Source of the DNA: Timema cristinae
Lineage: Eukaryota > Arthropoda > Insecta > Phasmatodea > Timematidae
NCBI GenBank assembly: GCA_039000515.1
Contig: JBCFYV010000522.1
Location: forward strand, 1 to 64,000
DNA length: 64,000 nt
Direction: 5' to 3'
Part shown: positions 54,656-64,000 of the stretch, in pieces
How the letters are laid out: each line of letters opens with the position of its first letter
Position numbering within the stretch: the first letter of the stretch is position 1
Notes under the pieces: generated by a model
The model's database searches: none
Seen by the model: only the letters and a program-made list of their open reading frames with translations
Told to the model about the DNA's origin: nothing
Made by a program: the position numbers and the translations under genes

Positions 54656-55119
54656 TTCTCCTTTCAACATCATCACTCCTGTCTTGTCATAGGAAAAGAC
54701 CAATTTGTTCCTCTTTCCCCATTCTAGTACTTCTCTCATCACCCTCTCCGCTCTGTTCTCTAAAGCCTCTCTCGCGTCCGCCTTTACCAACACTAGTGCG
54801 TCATCGGCATACGCCGTGATGCTAACATCTTCACCATACTCTCAATTAAGAAAGCCGTTGAACACTACGTTCCATAGTAACGGTCCCAGCACCGAACCTT
54901 GGGGGCACCCCTTCGTCGGGGTCTTGGTCTTTAACACCCCCTCCATTCTTAGCGTCACCTTCCTATTTCTAAAATAGTCCTCAATTACCATCCACAGATT
55001 TCTGGGACATTGCACCTCTCTCAGTACCTACAATATCTTCGGCCACCACGCACTGTCAAAAGCACCCGAGATGTCTAGGTACATCCCGAGCACCTATCTC
55101 TCCCCACTATGCTCTACAT
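54656..55119 (-). pseudogene. R1-like RT fragment
   Basis: The minus strand gives GMYLDISGAFDS-type wording near 55060, KTPTKGCPQGSVLGPLLWNV near 54910, an ADDALVLVKADAREALENRA stretch near 54800 with the catalytic Asp pair, and KLVFSYDKTGVMMLKGEL near 54690. These are R1-clade RT motifs, related to but distinct from the copy at 4205-5793. It is cut at 55119 by I-A copy h and at about 54655 by R2-like fragment D. Confidence 0.7.
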
Positions 55120-55196
55120 CCCCCCTACGGGACGGGGTTTAGAATAGTCCCGCAGTAACCCCTGCTTGTCGTAAGAAGCGACTAAAAGGGGAGGTT
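55120..55196 (+). promoter_or_regulatory. Structured 5' terminus of I-A copy h
   Basis: As at 10894-10970, with one change inside the first stem (tacgggac in place of tgcgggac) that costs one base pair. Confidence 0.65.
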
Positions 55197-55635
55197 TCTG
55201 TGCAGGACGTACCTCGTGTGGGACAAACCTATCCTATATCTTTCCTTTCACATCATTTTCTTCTTCCTTCACTTTCCCCCTTTTTTTCACTCTTCCCCCT
55301 TCGCTTTATCTACCCTTACCTTTTTCTTCCTTTCCCCCACCGTTCATCCTGCACAGGGGCCTTTGGCCTTTCCGTTGACGACCTTGGCAACTAATCCGGC
55401 TCTTCTCTGTTTATTATTGGATACCACTGCCTTGAGCTCCCGAATGAAAGTGCGCTGGTTGTAATATCTTGGTAGAAGGGCCTTAGGGATGACAACCGGG
55501 TACCCTACCTTGAGAAAAGACCGGTTGCGTTCATGAGGGTCCCGGACGTAAAATTAGCACTTTCCTGCATACACTTGCTGCGGTGACCTCTCTTCCGGCG
55601 ATGCTCTATATGAAGGTTGTCATGTCTAGCGTCGT

Positions 55636-57193
55636 ATGGAGCCTCTCGTCGGAAGAGTTAACAGGGCCCTATGTGGTAGAACCAACTGGGATCAACCTGG
55701 GTCTACGATCCGAGTACTTTTGCAGGTTGTCCTCCCACTCATGATTGAGTCTCTTGTCACAGCTGACACCTTACTGTCCGCTGGCACCGTACTGCCAAGT
55801 TCTGCTGGCATCTTACTGCCCGGCCCCTCACAGGGCCGTATTAATGATAAGAGGCGGAAACGGGTAAGGCCGTCCAGCCCTGTTTTGATGAAAAGCCAGG
55901 AAGTGGTGAAGCCCCAGCCCCGCTTCCTGGTGATGTCTCAAGTGGATGAAAGTGAAGATCTGAAACGTGTCAGCCCATTTATCCTCGAAAGAGTGATAAA
56001 TGAAGCAGCAAAATCTGACGTTTTAATAAGGAAACTGCGCGATGGCACCATTATGATTCAGACTATGACCGACACTCAATCCTCAAATATTATGGCGATC
56101 TCCGAAATACCGTTGAGTAATACGGTAAATATACAGGTGAAGGTGGAGCCCCACAGGTTCCTCAATGTTTGCAAGGGAGTGGTCACTTGTTATGACCTCG
56201 ACTGCGTAAGCATTGAGGAGATCTGTGAGGAACTTTCCCCCCAGAATGTCACCGAAGTGTACCTATTGTCACAAAAAAGAATGGACAAGAAAGAAGACGG
56301 ATACGTATATCCTCACATTTGCGACTCCTACCCTTCCAAAGGAGGTCCGAGCAGGCTTCCACGTGCTCAGGGTCCGGCCGTATGTCCCTAACCCTCGGCG
56401 CTGTTTTCAGTGCCAGGAATTTGGGCATACGAAGCTGCGATGCCGTGGTAAGCCAACCTGTGCGGATTGTGGACAGGAGGCTCACGAAACACCAGGCGAG
56501 TCTCCTAAATACTGCGTCAACTCCAAGGGTCCGCATTCCGCCTGGTCTCGGGCCTGTCCAAAATGGAAGGTAGAGAAGAAAGTCCTGGAGATACAATCTG
56601 AAAAGAAGATCTCATATGCCCAGGCACGCAAAGAATACGTATCAAGTCAAGCTCCGGTATTTCAAACTAAATATAGCCGGATTGTCAGTCAAAATATAAA
56701 CTGTCCCAACTGCCATTGCGCAGTTAATCTTGCTAAGGAAACAACGCGACCAGTGCCATTTGTCTCTTCTCGAGACATTTATGTTGATTCCGCGCCAACT
56801 TCTGTGGCGCCTAAATTTTTAAAGGAGGCCAAACCGCCACAACGATCGTCTTCCCCACCTATACCACCGAGGAGACCTCCTCGAGGAACTCCCCCGAGCC
56901 CACCTCGGGGAACACCCCCGAGCCCACCTCGGGGAACACCCCTGAGCCCGCCTCGGGAAACCCCCCCGGGCCCGCCTCGGGGCATTAAAACAAGGGCGGT
57001 CGTTGTTGAGCCTCTCACACCCACCTCTGGGCTTCCGGAGGTGGGGACGAGTTGCGGAACAGGTGAGGCCGCTAAGGCGAGTCCCACTGGTGCCTTGAAG
57101 GACCAGCGAGAGACCGCCGAAAAAACTTTTATTAAAAAAGCGTCGAAGGCCTTAAAGCCTTCGAACAAGAATCTGAATACCCAGTCTCTCTAA
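55636..57193 (+). pseudogene. I-A ORF1 (copy h), two one-base losses
   Basis: The start MEPLVGRVNR matches copy d. The frame is lost by one-base deletions near 56263 (accgtatt to acctatt) and near 56290 (one A of a run), and is in a third frame from 56290 on. The knuckles CFQCQEFGHTKLRC, CADCGQEAHE and CVNSKGPHSAWSRAC follow; the second Cys of the third knuckle is Ser. The minisatellite stays in the PPSPPRGT frame. A TAA at 57191-57193 cuts off the last 35 or so residues. The part from 55636 to 56263 is fully open. Confidence 0.8.
56870..56983 (+). repeat. ORF1 minisatellite in copy h (about five units)
   Basis: 24-bp units with cgagcccacctcgggg cores, kept in frame for PPSPPRGT octads. Confidence 0.8.
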
Positions 57194-57337
57194 AATAAAA
57201 CGAAGCCTCTCCTGAAGCGGGAGGTACAGGAGAGACTGGGAAAGGCAAGAGGGCCTAAAAAGGACCTCAACAAATTTTTATTCTTAAAGGATAGTGAAAT
57301 GGATTGCGAGGATAACTAAATTTCATACTAATAATTT

Positions 57338-60300
57338 ATGTCGCTACTACAATGGAATAGTAGGGGTTTCTATGCTCGTGTAGAGGAAATTAAACTACTA
57401 ATTTCTTCCCTGCATCCTCCCATCTTGTGTTTGCAGGAGACCCACTTCCGCCCAACTGACAACCCGATGCTACGTGGGTACGATGTGTATCGTACCGACA
57501 AGCCTTTCTTTGATCGGGCTAGCGGAGGTGTGGCCATATTCGCACGAAGCACTATATATCATAAGAATATTAATATTGTTTCTGATCTCCAAGTGATCGC
57601 TGTCAGAGTCTCCCTTCCTATGGAGGTAACCGTATGCTGCATCTACCTCCCGCCAGGTGAACGTGTTTCCAAGAGGACACTAGAGGCCCTCTTTATACAA
57701 CTTCCCGCCCCCTATATCATCTTGGGGGACTTTAACGCGCATAACCTGGTGTGGGGGTCTAATTTTACAGACGCATGCGGGAGGATGGTAGAGGATATTC
57801 TTGTCTCGGGAAACCTGGTGTTAATGAACACCGGGACCCAGACACACTTCTCCACCTTTAATGGTGTATCCTCTGCCATCGACCTAGCTCTATGTAACCC
57901 CGGGATTGCTGCTCACTTCCTTTGGGAGGTTCACTCGGACCTATGTGGCAGCGATCACTTTCCAATTCTGCTTTCAAAAATCCAAGATCCTCCCAGTACA
58001 GCACGGTTACCCCAATGGGTTCTTAAACGTGCTAACTGGGATAAATTCCGCGAGCTCGCCTTATTCGACGAACCCCATTCTCCCGACGTCGATGTTAAGG
58101 CAGGGCAATTTACTTCGACGGTCATAACGGCGGCGAGGGCATCCATCCCTAAATCCTCGCCAAACCCGCGCCACCGTCCTGTTCCCTGGTGGAGCGAGGA
58201 GTGCCGGCTGGCTATTTCTAACCGTCGAAGAGCCCTGCGTATCTTTAATCGACGTCCTACTTCGGAGAATCTGGAGTCATTCCGGATTCTACGTGCTAGA
58301 GCTCGCCGTATTATTCGAGAAAGCAGAAGAGAGTCTTGGAGACAGTTTATTTCTACCCTTACTATTTCCACTCCCACAACCAAGGTTTGGGATCACATTC
58401 GTAAAGTACGTAGTAGCAAAAATACCATTTATAATATACCTGCACTCATGTCTAAGGGTTCACTTGTCTCCTCCCCTATGGAGGTCGCCAATGTATTGGG
58501 CTCGATGTTCGCCGCTATTTCTAGCACTGCGAGCTACTCTAACGAGTTCGCGGTGCATAAGCGCAGCATCGAGCGCCTTACTATTGATTTTGGCCAAAGT
58601 CGGGGGAGGAGTATAATCCCCCTTTACTAAAGAGGAACTTACCTATGCCCTGTCCCAGGCGGGCAATACATCTTCTGGCCCTGATGATATCCATTACGAA
58701 ATGTTGCGCCAACTGCCCCCTGCTGGACGGGGGTTCCTCTTAAACCTCTACAATTGTGTTTGGGAATCTCGTCAATTCCCAACACTGTGGAGGCAAGCAA
58801 CCGTTATCCCAATATATAAAAGTGGCAAGGATAAATTAGAGCCAACTAGTTATAGACCGATAGCCTTAACTAGTTGTGTATGCAAAATATTAGAGAAAAT
58901 GATCAATAAAAGATTTATATGGTATCTAGAATCCCGCAATCTACTATCCAATATGCAATGTGGCTTTCGCCGTAACCGATCCACGGTGGATCACCTTGTT
59001 CGCCTTGAGACAGCAGCTCGTGACGCTTTCCTCCATAAACAGATTTGGAGAAGGCTTACGACACCACCTGGCGGTACGGCATTTTAAAAACCCTGTTTAA
59101 TTGGGGGTTCCGGGGAACCTCCCTATTTTTATATCTAATTTTATGTCTGATAGACACTTCCGGGTAAGGTTAAACAACACCTTATCCGATGATTTTATTC
59201 AAGAAAATGGGGTGCCTCAGGGTAGTATTTTAAGCACTACGTTATTCGCTATCGCGATAAATAGCATCGTGGACAACGTGCACGTACCTGTCCGTTCATG
59301 TCTTTTTGTGGATGACTACGCAATTTATTGCAGTTCATCAAGTCTCCAAAGGGCTGAACGACAGATACAACTCGCTGTAAACAATCTATGGTTGTGGGCA
59401 TCTCGTAATAGCTTTCGTTTCTCTGCGGCCAAGACGACTGTCGTCCACTTCCATAGATTACGTGGAATACAGCCAGCCCCCAATATTTTAATGAACAACG
59501 TTGTTTTACCTGTCTCCGAGACCGTAAGGTTCTTGGGACTTTTATTCGATTTTAAACTAACTTGGATCCCCCACATCAAAGACCTGAAAGCGAGGTGTAT
59601 TAAAGCTTTGAATTTACTTAAAGTTGTGAGTGGTCGCTCTTGGGGTGCTGATAGGGAAACCTTGATGCGTCTCTATAGAGCCTTGGTGAGATCAAAACTT
59701 GATTACGGCAGTTTTGTATATGGTTCCGCTAGACCCTCGGCGTTAAAGATGCTCGATAGCGTCCACCATGCTGGCATTCGACTGGCTACTGGTGCTTTCC
59801 GTACCAGTCCAGTCGTCAGCATCTGTGCTGACGCCGGTGAGCCCCCTCTTTCTTACCGGCGGTCTTACCTCCTGGCATCTTACGTGTCGAAACTGCATTG
59901 CATGCCAAATAATGTTGCTTACCGCCCTGTATTTCATCCCCCTAACCGTGTCTTGTATGAAACTAAATGGCGTAGTACAAGGCCGGTTGGGATCCGGATG
60001 CTATTTTTTTTCGACACGTGTGGGATAGTCCTGCCAAAGGCTATCCCCACATCACCAGGTCGAGTTTCTCCCTGGAAAATACGCCCTCCGAAATGCCATT
60101 TTGATCTTGCCAAGTTCCCTAAAGCGACCACCCCAAACTTTGTATATGAGAGGACTTTTAATGAGCTCCTCTCCACTCGCTTTCACGGATTTGAGCGCAT
60201 CTACACTGATGGCTCTAAATCTGGAGTCTCCGTGGGATGTGCTTTTGTTGTGGAAGGATCCAATTTTAAATTTGGTTTACCTAATGAAACCAGTGTTTTT

Positions 60301-61005
60301 ACAGCTGAATTATATGCCATTTTTAAATCTTTGTGTTTTGTTTACCGAAGTAGTCACCGTTCTGACCTCATCTGCACGGATTCCATGAGTGCTATGTTGG
60401 CATTGTCCACTCTCTACTCGTGGAATCCTCTCGTGCAGATGATTCACGAACAAATTTTAAAAATTGATTCATTAAGCACCCGGCTCGCCTTTTGCTGGAT
60501 TCCTGGTCACGCTGGTCTTCCAGGAAATGAACTGGCGGACCAGGCAGCCAAGGAGGCAGCACGTATGCCTCCGGAGGCGAGTTTGGGTGTCATGTTTTTA
60601 GATCTAAAGGGTTATGTTCGGCGTGGAGTCTTACGCACCTGGCACGAGCAGTGGGTCTCGACCCCTGCTCAGAACAAGCTGCGGTCCATCAGGGACGGTG
60701 TGTCGCGATGGCCCTCTTCTATACGAAAGTCTAGAAGAGAGGAGGTCATCGTGACGAGACTCCGCGTCGGGCATACTTCATTGACCCATAGTTTTTTACT
60801 AAGAGGGGATCCACCTCCAGTGTGTGAGTTTTGTGATACTCCCCTTTGTGTGCATCACATTTTGGTGGAGTGTCGCAAACTAGCCCCTATCCGTCTGGCT
60901 CTTGATTTTAAAGGTGACTTACGTTTTTTATTACGCGATAGTGCGGATGGAGTTATTTGTTTACTCCGTTTTATACGCCAGGCGGATCTTTTTAATGCCA
61001 TTTGA
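57338..61005 (+). pseudogene. I-A ORF2 (copy h), RT motif A deleted
   Basis: 57338-58630 is open and holds the complete endonuclease (LQWNSRGF, CLQETHF, GDFNAHNLVWGS, AIDLAL, SDHFPIL) and the start of RT. Frame is lost near 58605-58615. 58701-59087 has RT motifs up to GFRRNRSTVDHL. About 22 bases are missing at 59041-59043, which removes the AVFFDL part of motif A with its catalytic Asp. From 59101 to 61005 one long frame carries GVPQGSIL, CLFVDDYAIYC, thumb, RNase H (IYTDGSKSG, ELYAIF, CTDSMSAML, WIPGHAGLPGNELAD) and the final CEFC-x8-H-x4-C. The long 634-codon frame makes this the best read of RT end and RNase H in the window. Confidence 0.85.
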
Positions 61006-61380
61006 GTCACTTTTATAAAGTGGCTCTTTTGGATAATATCTCATATTGAGATCTTTTTAACAGTTTTATTACAATTTAACATGTTGTTTTGTCTTTTTAA
61101 CGTATTATCATTTTAACATGTTTTGTCTTTTTAACATGTTATATTTTAATATGTTTGTTTTGTCTTTTTATTGGAGTGATACACTTGTGGTTGTTTTTTT
61201 TTAGCAGGTGTATCACTTAATTTATACCAAGAATCCATTTGAGCACTCCTATGGAGTGTCTCAGATGGTGAATGTTTTATCTCTTTCCCCTATGGGGATT
61301 TTATTATGTTTTTAATATATTTCAAGGCCCTAATGACCTAGATGTGTCGATGGGCCTTTAAACCACAATAATAATAATAA
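61006..61380 (+). other. I-A 3' UTR of copy h
   Basis: Same hairpin string and repeats as copy d, with (AAT)n at the end. One loop differs (gtggttgttttttttt). Confidence 0.75.
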
Positions 61381-61979
61381 TACTCTCCTAAATTATTCTT
61401 CCATGGACGAGCGGTTATATTCGACCTTCTAATGTTTCTTCTATCCCCTCTTTTTCTGTAACTGCCTGCGCAGGCGCTATAGTAGCAGTCCCGTTGTGGG
61501 ACTGGTTCGACTCTTTGCCCCGTCTTTATCCACAGTCTGACAAGTAATCTAGAGCTGGGACGGGCTCTTCTCTTAGCTCCGTCTCTCGACACAGTATTCG
61601 GTGATATTCCCGAACTGGGACGGGCTCGACTCTTTGCCCCGCCTCCTTGACTCTACTGATTGTGCTAGTTTCAGAGTCGGAGCCCTTCAATTTAGTTGAA
61701 CTTGGACAAGGAGTGAACTGTCAATATTCCACACCAAAGGATGGGGCCTCGAGGTTGGATAGCGGACGATACGTTTGTTTAACGTTTCGCCGGGTCATCC
61801 TGCACCTTGGCTGGCGGTCGCTGGCCTTGACGATCAGTATGGTCTCAGGCGGACGGGAACCTCGGGCTCGCCGAAGCTAGCCCCCGCCACATTTGATTCG
61901 ATTACTAACCGTCCACTACCTTTGATGAAGTGGGAGAACAATTCACTTTGACCTGCAGATCGATCCTAGCGGCTACGCC
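61381..61979. other. Non-coding, with a degenerate 60-bp repeat
   Basis: 61494-61646 shows three imperfect units with the phrase ctgggacgggctcgactctt followed by tgccccgcc. The rest has no recognised feature, and a 77-codon frame at 61647-61880 has no domain. Confidence 0.45.
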
Positions 61980-62165
61980 TTTGTTCTACACTTGGTACCA
62001 CGGCGGTACCCTCCCTCGGCTCCGCTTCGTGTACCGTCTTGGTACACGCCCACCTGTCTACTCTTGGTGCCCCAGTGGCACGCTCCGTTGGCTGCTCATC
62101 TGGTACCCCCTTGGTGCGCCCATTCTGGTCTACTCTCGGTACCAACCTGGTATGCCCCAGTGCCA
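61980..62165. repeat. Degenerate GC-rich repeat around tggtacc
   Basis: Several units carrying cttggtac or ctggtaccc and ccagtggcac phrases alternate on both strands. The plus frame would code for a chain of Y/W-x-P-G-T-P pieces (61930-62214) but it lacks any known domain; I treat it as a repeat, not a gene. Confidence 0.5.
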
Positions 62166-62469
62166 TTTGGACCGCACCCGTGCGGAGTGCGTGGGACGGG
62201 AGACTTGGCGCTAACTCTACCTTCAGAGCTTGCGGCCTGGTATAGGAAGAGTCATCAGGTGTCGTATCTAGGCTGGGCTAGGCTAAACCTAGTCACTCGC
62301 CATGGTCCCTAGCTGTTGGGCCATTAGACGTCCCTATACTGTTTGGTGGTGAACCTTTAGCTGGCTCAAGCTCACTGCGGACTTGTTGACAAGGAGAACA
62401 GAGCCAGGCCTTTGTACTCTCTGAACTAAGGGCAGGTTCATATTACCTATTATGGTACTTAGGGTTATA
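62166..62469. other. Unassigned stretch
   Basis: No ORF or recognised repeat. Confidence 0.4.
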
Positions 62470-62592
62470 GGATTAGATAGCCTACTTATTCTGTGAAACC
62501 TAAGATGTGTGTGCGCGTAATATTATTCTTATTTGTGTTAGTTAGCATTAGGTGAGTAATCCGGTTGCCCAGGATTATAGGAGCAACTTCGG

Positions 62593-62641
<49 letters not shown>

Positions 62642-62870
62642 GTTTTAGTTTTATTACACTGATGCGTTTGGGTACCTATGGGATTAGGTGACCTACTTAT
62701 TCTGTGAAACCTAAGATGGGTATGCGTGCAATACCATTCTTATTTGTAATAGTGTGCTAGTTAGCCACTAGGTGGGTAATCCTGTTGCCCTAGTGTTTAG
62801 GAGCAACCTTGGGTTGCAATTATTATTGCTGCTTTTATTACGCTGGTGCGTTTGGGTAACTATGGGTATT
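62470..62870. repeat. Tandem duplication, period 211 bp, with an (ATT)n microsatellite
   Basis: cctacttattctgtgaaacc at 62481 recurs at 62692. Later phrases also pair up (ggtgagtaatccggttgccc with ggtgggtaatcctgttgccc, and gcgtttgggta with gcgtttgggta). The first unit ends in (ATT)n at 62594-62641; the second has a short aattattattgctgc in the same place. Confidence 0.75.
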
Positions 62871-63683
62871 GTACAGAAGGTTATGTGTGTGAATAGCTAC
62901 CTGCTTTCATTTGGGAGAGCCGGGTATTGATTAAGGGCCTAATTATGCCGCCTTAGCCGCTGGTTCCAATTAACTGTTGTTCTGGTGTATTGTTGTGGTC
63001 ACTCCTTTACAGTGCACCATGTTAGTGCTTGGCTGTAATGGCTCACACAGTTCTTTAATGTTAGATCCATTTAAAGGGGATTCTAAGCCACCTTGTCGTG
63101 GACTTAGTGACTAGGTGCATTGTATAACCTTCTGAATAAGCTTTGATTATTAATCTTAGTTTACCGCTTCCCACGTATGGATTCCTAATTTGATTGTTTA
63201 ATTCTTGTAATTCAGGATTGTCGACGGCTCCCCCATGGGGCTGTGGGGTAAGATGTTCACCACATACTCCCAATTTCTCTTACTACTGATCGAGACCGTT
63301 TAAAGGCCTGTCAAGGAGATATTGAGAATGCAGCATTGTTGCTTGACATCATTGCCCCTTGGCTATTAGACTACCATAATCCTGTAATACTCTGCCTTCA
63401 GCCATTCTGTTATTTTTTGGTTCCTTGTCAATAAGATGTATGCTATACTAATTATTTTTGTCCCTCTTAAATAAATTGTATGCTATTCTTGTATTTATGC
63501 TATGTTTAATTGCAACCCTTCCTTAGATTCCTGTCGCGGAGGGTGCAGTTACGATATACTTGCGAAAGTTTAGGCTTGCACCAGTATGCATGACGCCCGT
63601 ATAAACCACACACGGCTCAAGTTTACTTGTAACGATATCATTTCTGTTAAAGTGACCGTCCAGGTGTGTTGTGTTGCGCGATA
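62871..63683. other. Unassigned stretch, last part probably 5' flank of the Harbinger gene
   Basis: No coding signal in 62871-63520. The last 160 bases (for example gtgcagttacgatatacttg) lie just upstream of the transposase-linked start at 63684 and may hold the left TIR, which cannot be proved without the other end. Confidence 0.4.
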
Positions 63684-64000
63684 ATGGCATCCATTGATGA
63701 CGCTTTGGCAATAGTTGGCTTAATATTTGCTACAAAAAAAACCAGAAAAGACTTCAAATAAACCGAACTGTATGGTGTAAAGACTGGTTAATGAAAAGAG
63801 AGCATTATTCGCACATCAACTTATTAAACTAATTGAAATTTGCACCCAAAGACTGGCATAACTATTTGCACATGGACGAAGAAACTTATTTGAAGCTTCT
63901 GTCGATGGTTACGCCGTTTATTCAAAAGCGAGATACTGTTATGCGACAAGCCATATCACCACACGAAAGATTGACAGCAACGCTAAGGCTCCTCGCAACT
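63684..64000 (+). pseudogene. PIF/Harbinger transposase, N-terminal part (clipped by window end)
   Basis: ATG at 63684 gives MASIDDALAIVGLIF, a usual start for HARBI1/ALP1-like proteins. In a run of eight A near 63733 the frame shifts. In the new frame NRTVWCKDWLMKRE and HSHINLLN-type wording occur, then a TAA in place of an expected Glu near 63830. It continues KFAPKDWHNYLHMDEETY, LKLLSMVTPFIQKRDTVMRQ and AISPHERLTATLRLLAT to the window edge. The wording is very close to the family consensus, so the copy is young. The DDE residues would lie outside the window. Confidence 0.75.

Larger units (their letters stand above)
55120..61380 (+). mobile_element. I-A LINE copy h, full length, close relative of copy d
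   Basis: 6.26 kb from six C at 55120 to (AAT)n at about 61365-61380. It is nearly identical to copy d through 5' UTR, ORFs and 3' UTR, so both come from a recent burst. It inserted in the R1-like fragment. Flanks (ctctacat on the left, actctccta on the right) give no convincing duplication, and the R1-like reading does not resume on the right, so a target deletion or later loss is likely. Confidence 0.9.

Noticed and set aside
48267..55119. 28S rDNA with resident R1 and R2 elements
   Set aside because: No stretch resembling conserved 28S sequence is seen at any junction, so these are not ordinary rDNA insertions within this window.
61930..62214. Plus-strand ORF with repeated Tyr/Trp, Pro and Gly-Thr pieces
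   Set aside because: Short, without signal peptide or domain, and entirely explained by a degenerate tggtacc repeat.
1..64000. CRISPR arrays, bacterial operons or phage genes
   Set aside because: Direct repeats here are SINEs, LTRs, minisatellites and duplicated LINE pieces; no evenly spaced short repeats with unique spacers and no prokaryotic gene layout.

Overview
The window is eukaryotic and most likely from an insect or another arthropod. It is AT-rich with no operons or ribosome binding sites. Nearly every coding stretch belongs to an animal transposable-element group common in arthropods: an I-like LINE with RNase H and an (AAT)n tail, R1-like and R2-like LINEs, BEL/Pao, Penelope, pogo, PIF/Harbinger and tRNA-derived SINEs. 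I see no intact host gene, rRNA gene or convincing functional tRNA gene. The species cannot be fixed from this sequence alone.

Layout. 1-21,040 is a nest of one I-like LINE family, called I-A here. Copy a is at 1-1162. Copy b is split as 1164-2866 and 6693-8776 around a 3.8 kb block that carries a 5'-truncated R1-like LINE on the minus strand. Copy c is split as 8950-10893 and 17174-21040 by full-length copy d (10894-17173), which has an 11-bp target-site duplication. 21,041-25,965 is AT-rich and holds SINEs, a Penelope-like GIY-YIG endonuclease relic, a Harbinger relic and an I-A scrap. 25,966-28,502 is a whole pogo-type DNA transposon with TIRs, TA duplication, transposase and a C-terminal PHD-type finger, broken by one frameshift. 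28,600-35,251 is a BEL/Pao LTR retrotransposon on the minus strand with both LTRs. 35,960-37,065 is a decayed gene resembling an expanded insect family with a DUF7869-type domain. 37,686-44,062 is I-A copy f. 44,063-47,266 is mostly empty apart from tRNA-like pieces and a SINE with a clean duplication. 47,267-48,264 is the 5' end of I-A copy g. 48,267-55,119 is a mosaic of minus-strand R2-like and R1-like fragments around an unrecognised gag-like ORF. 55,120-61,380 is I-A copy h, nearly full length. 61,381-63,680 has GC-rich degenerate repeats and a 211-bp tandem duplication. A PIF/Harbinger gene starts at 63,684 and runs off the end.

How the parts work together. I-A encodes an ORF1 RNA-binding protein with three CCHC knuckles and an ORF2 with APE-like endonuclease, reverse transcriptase, RNase H and a C-terminal CCHC. 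Copies share a 5' end (six C then two stems), a hairpin-forming minisatellite inside ORF1, and a 3' UTR that is a string of about six hairpins before (AAT)n. Copies d and h are near identical, so the family was active recently. Their lesions are mostly one-base changes in homopolymers, and the two BEL LTRs also differ mainly by single-base indels. Residual assembly error may therefore make elements look deader than they are.

I found no clear new defence or metabolic system. The most unusual items are the I-A RNA architecture, two SINE families with different tRNA-like heads but one shared tail, the pogo/PHD fusion with subterminal repeats, the gag-like ORF between direct repeats, and the one-strand R2/R1 mosaic.
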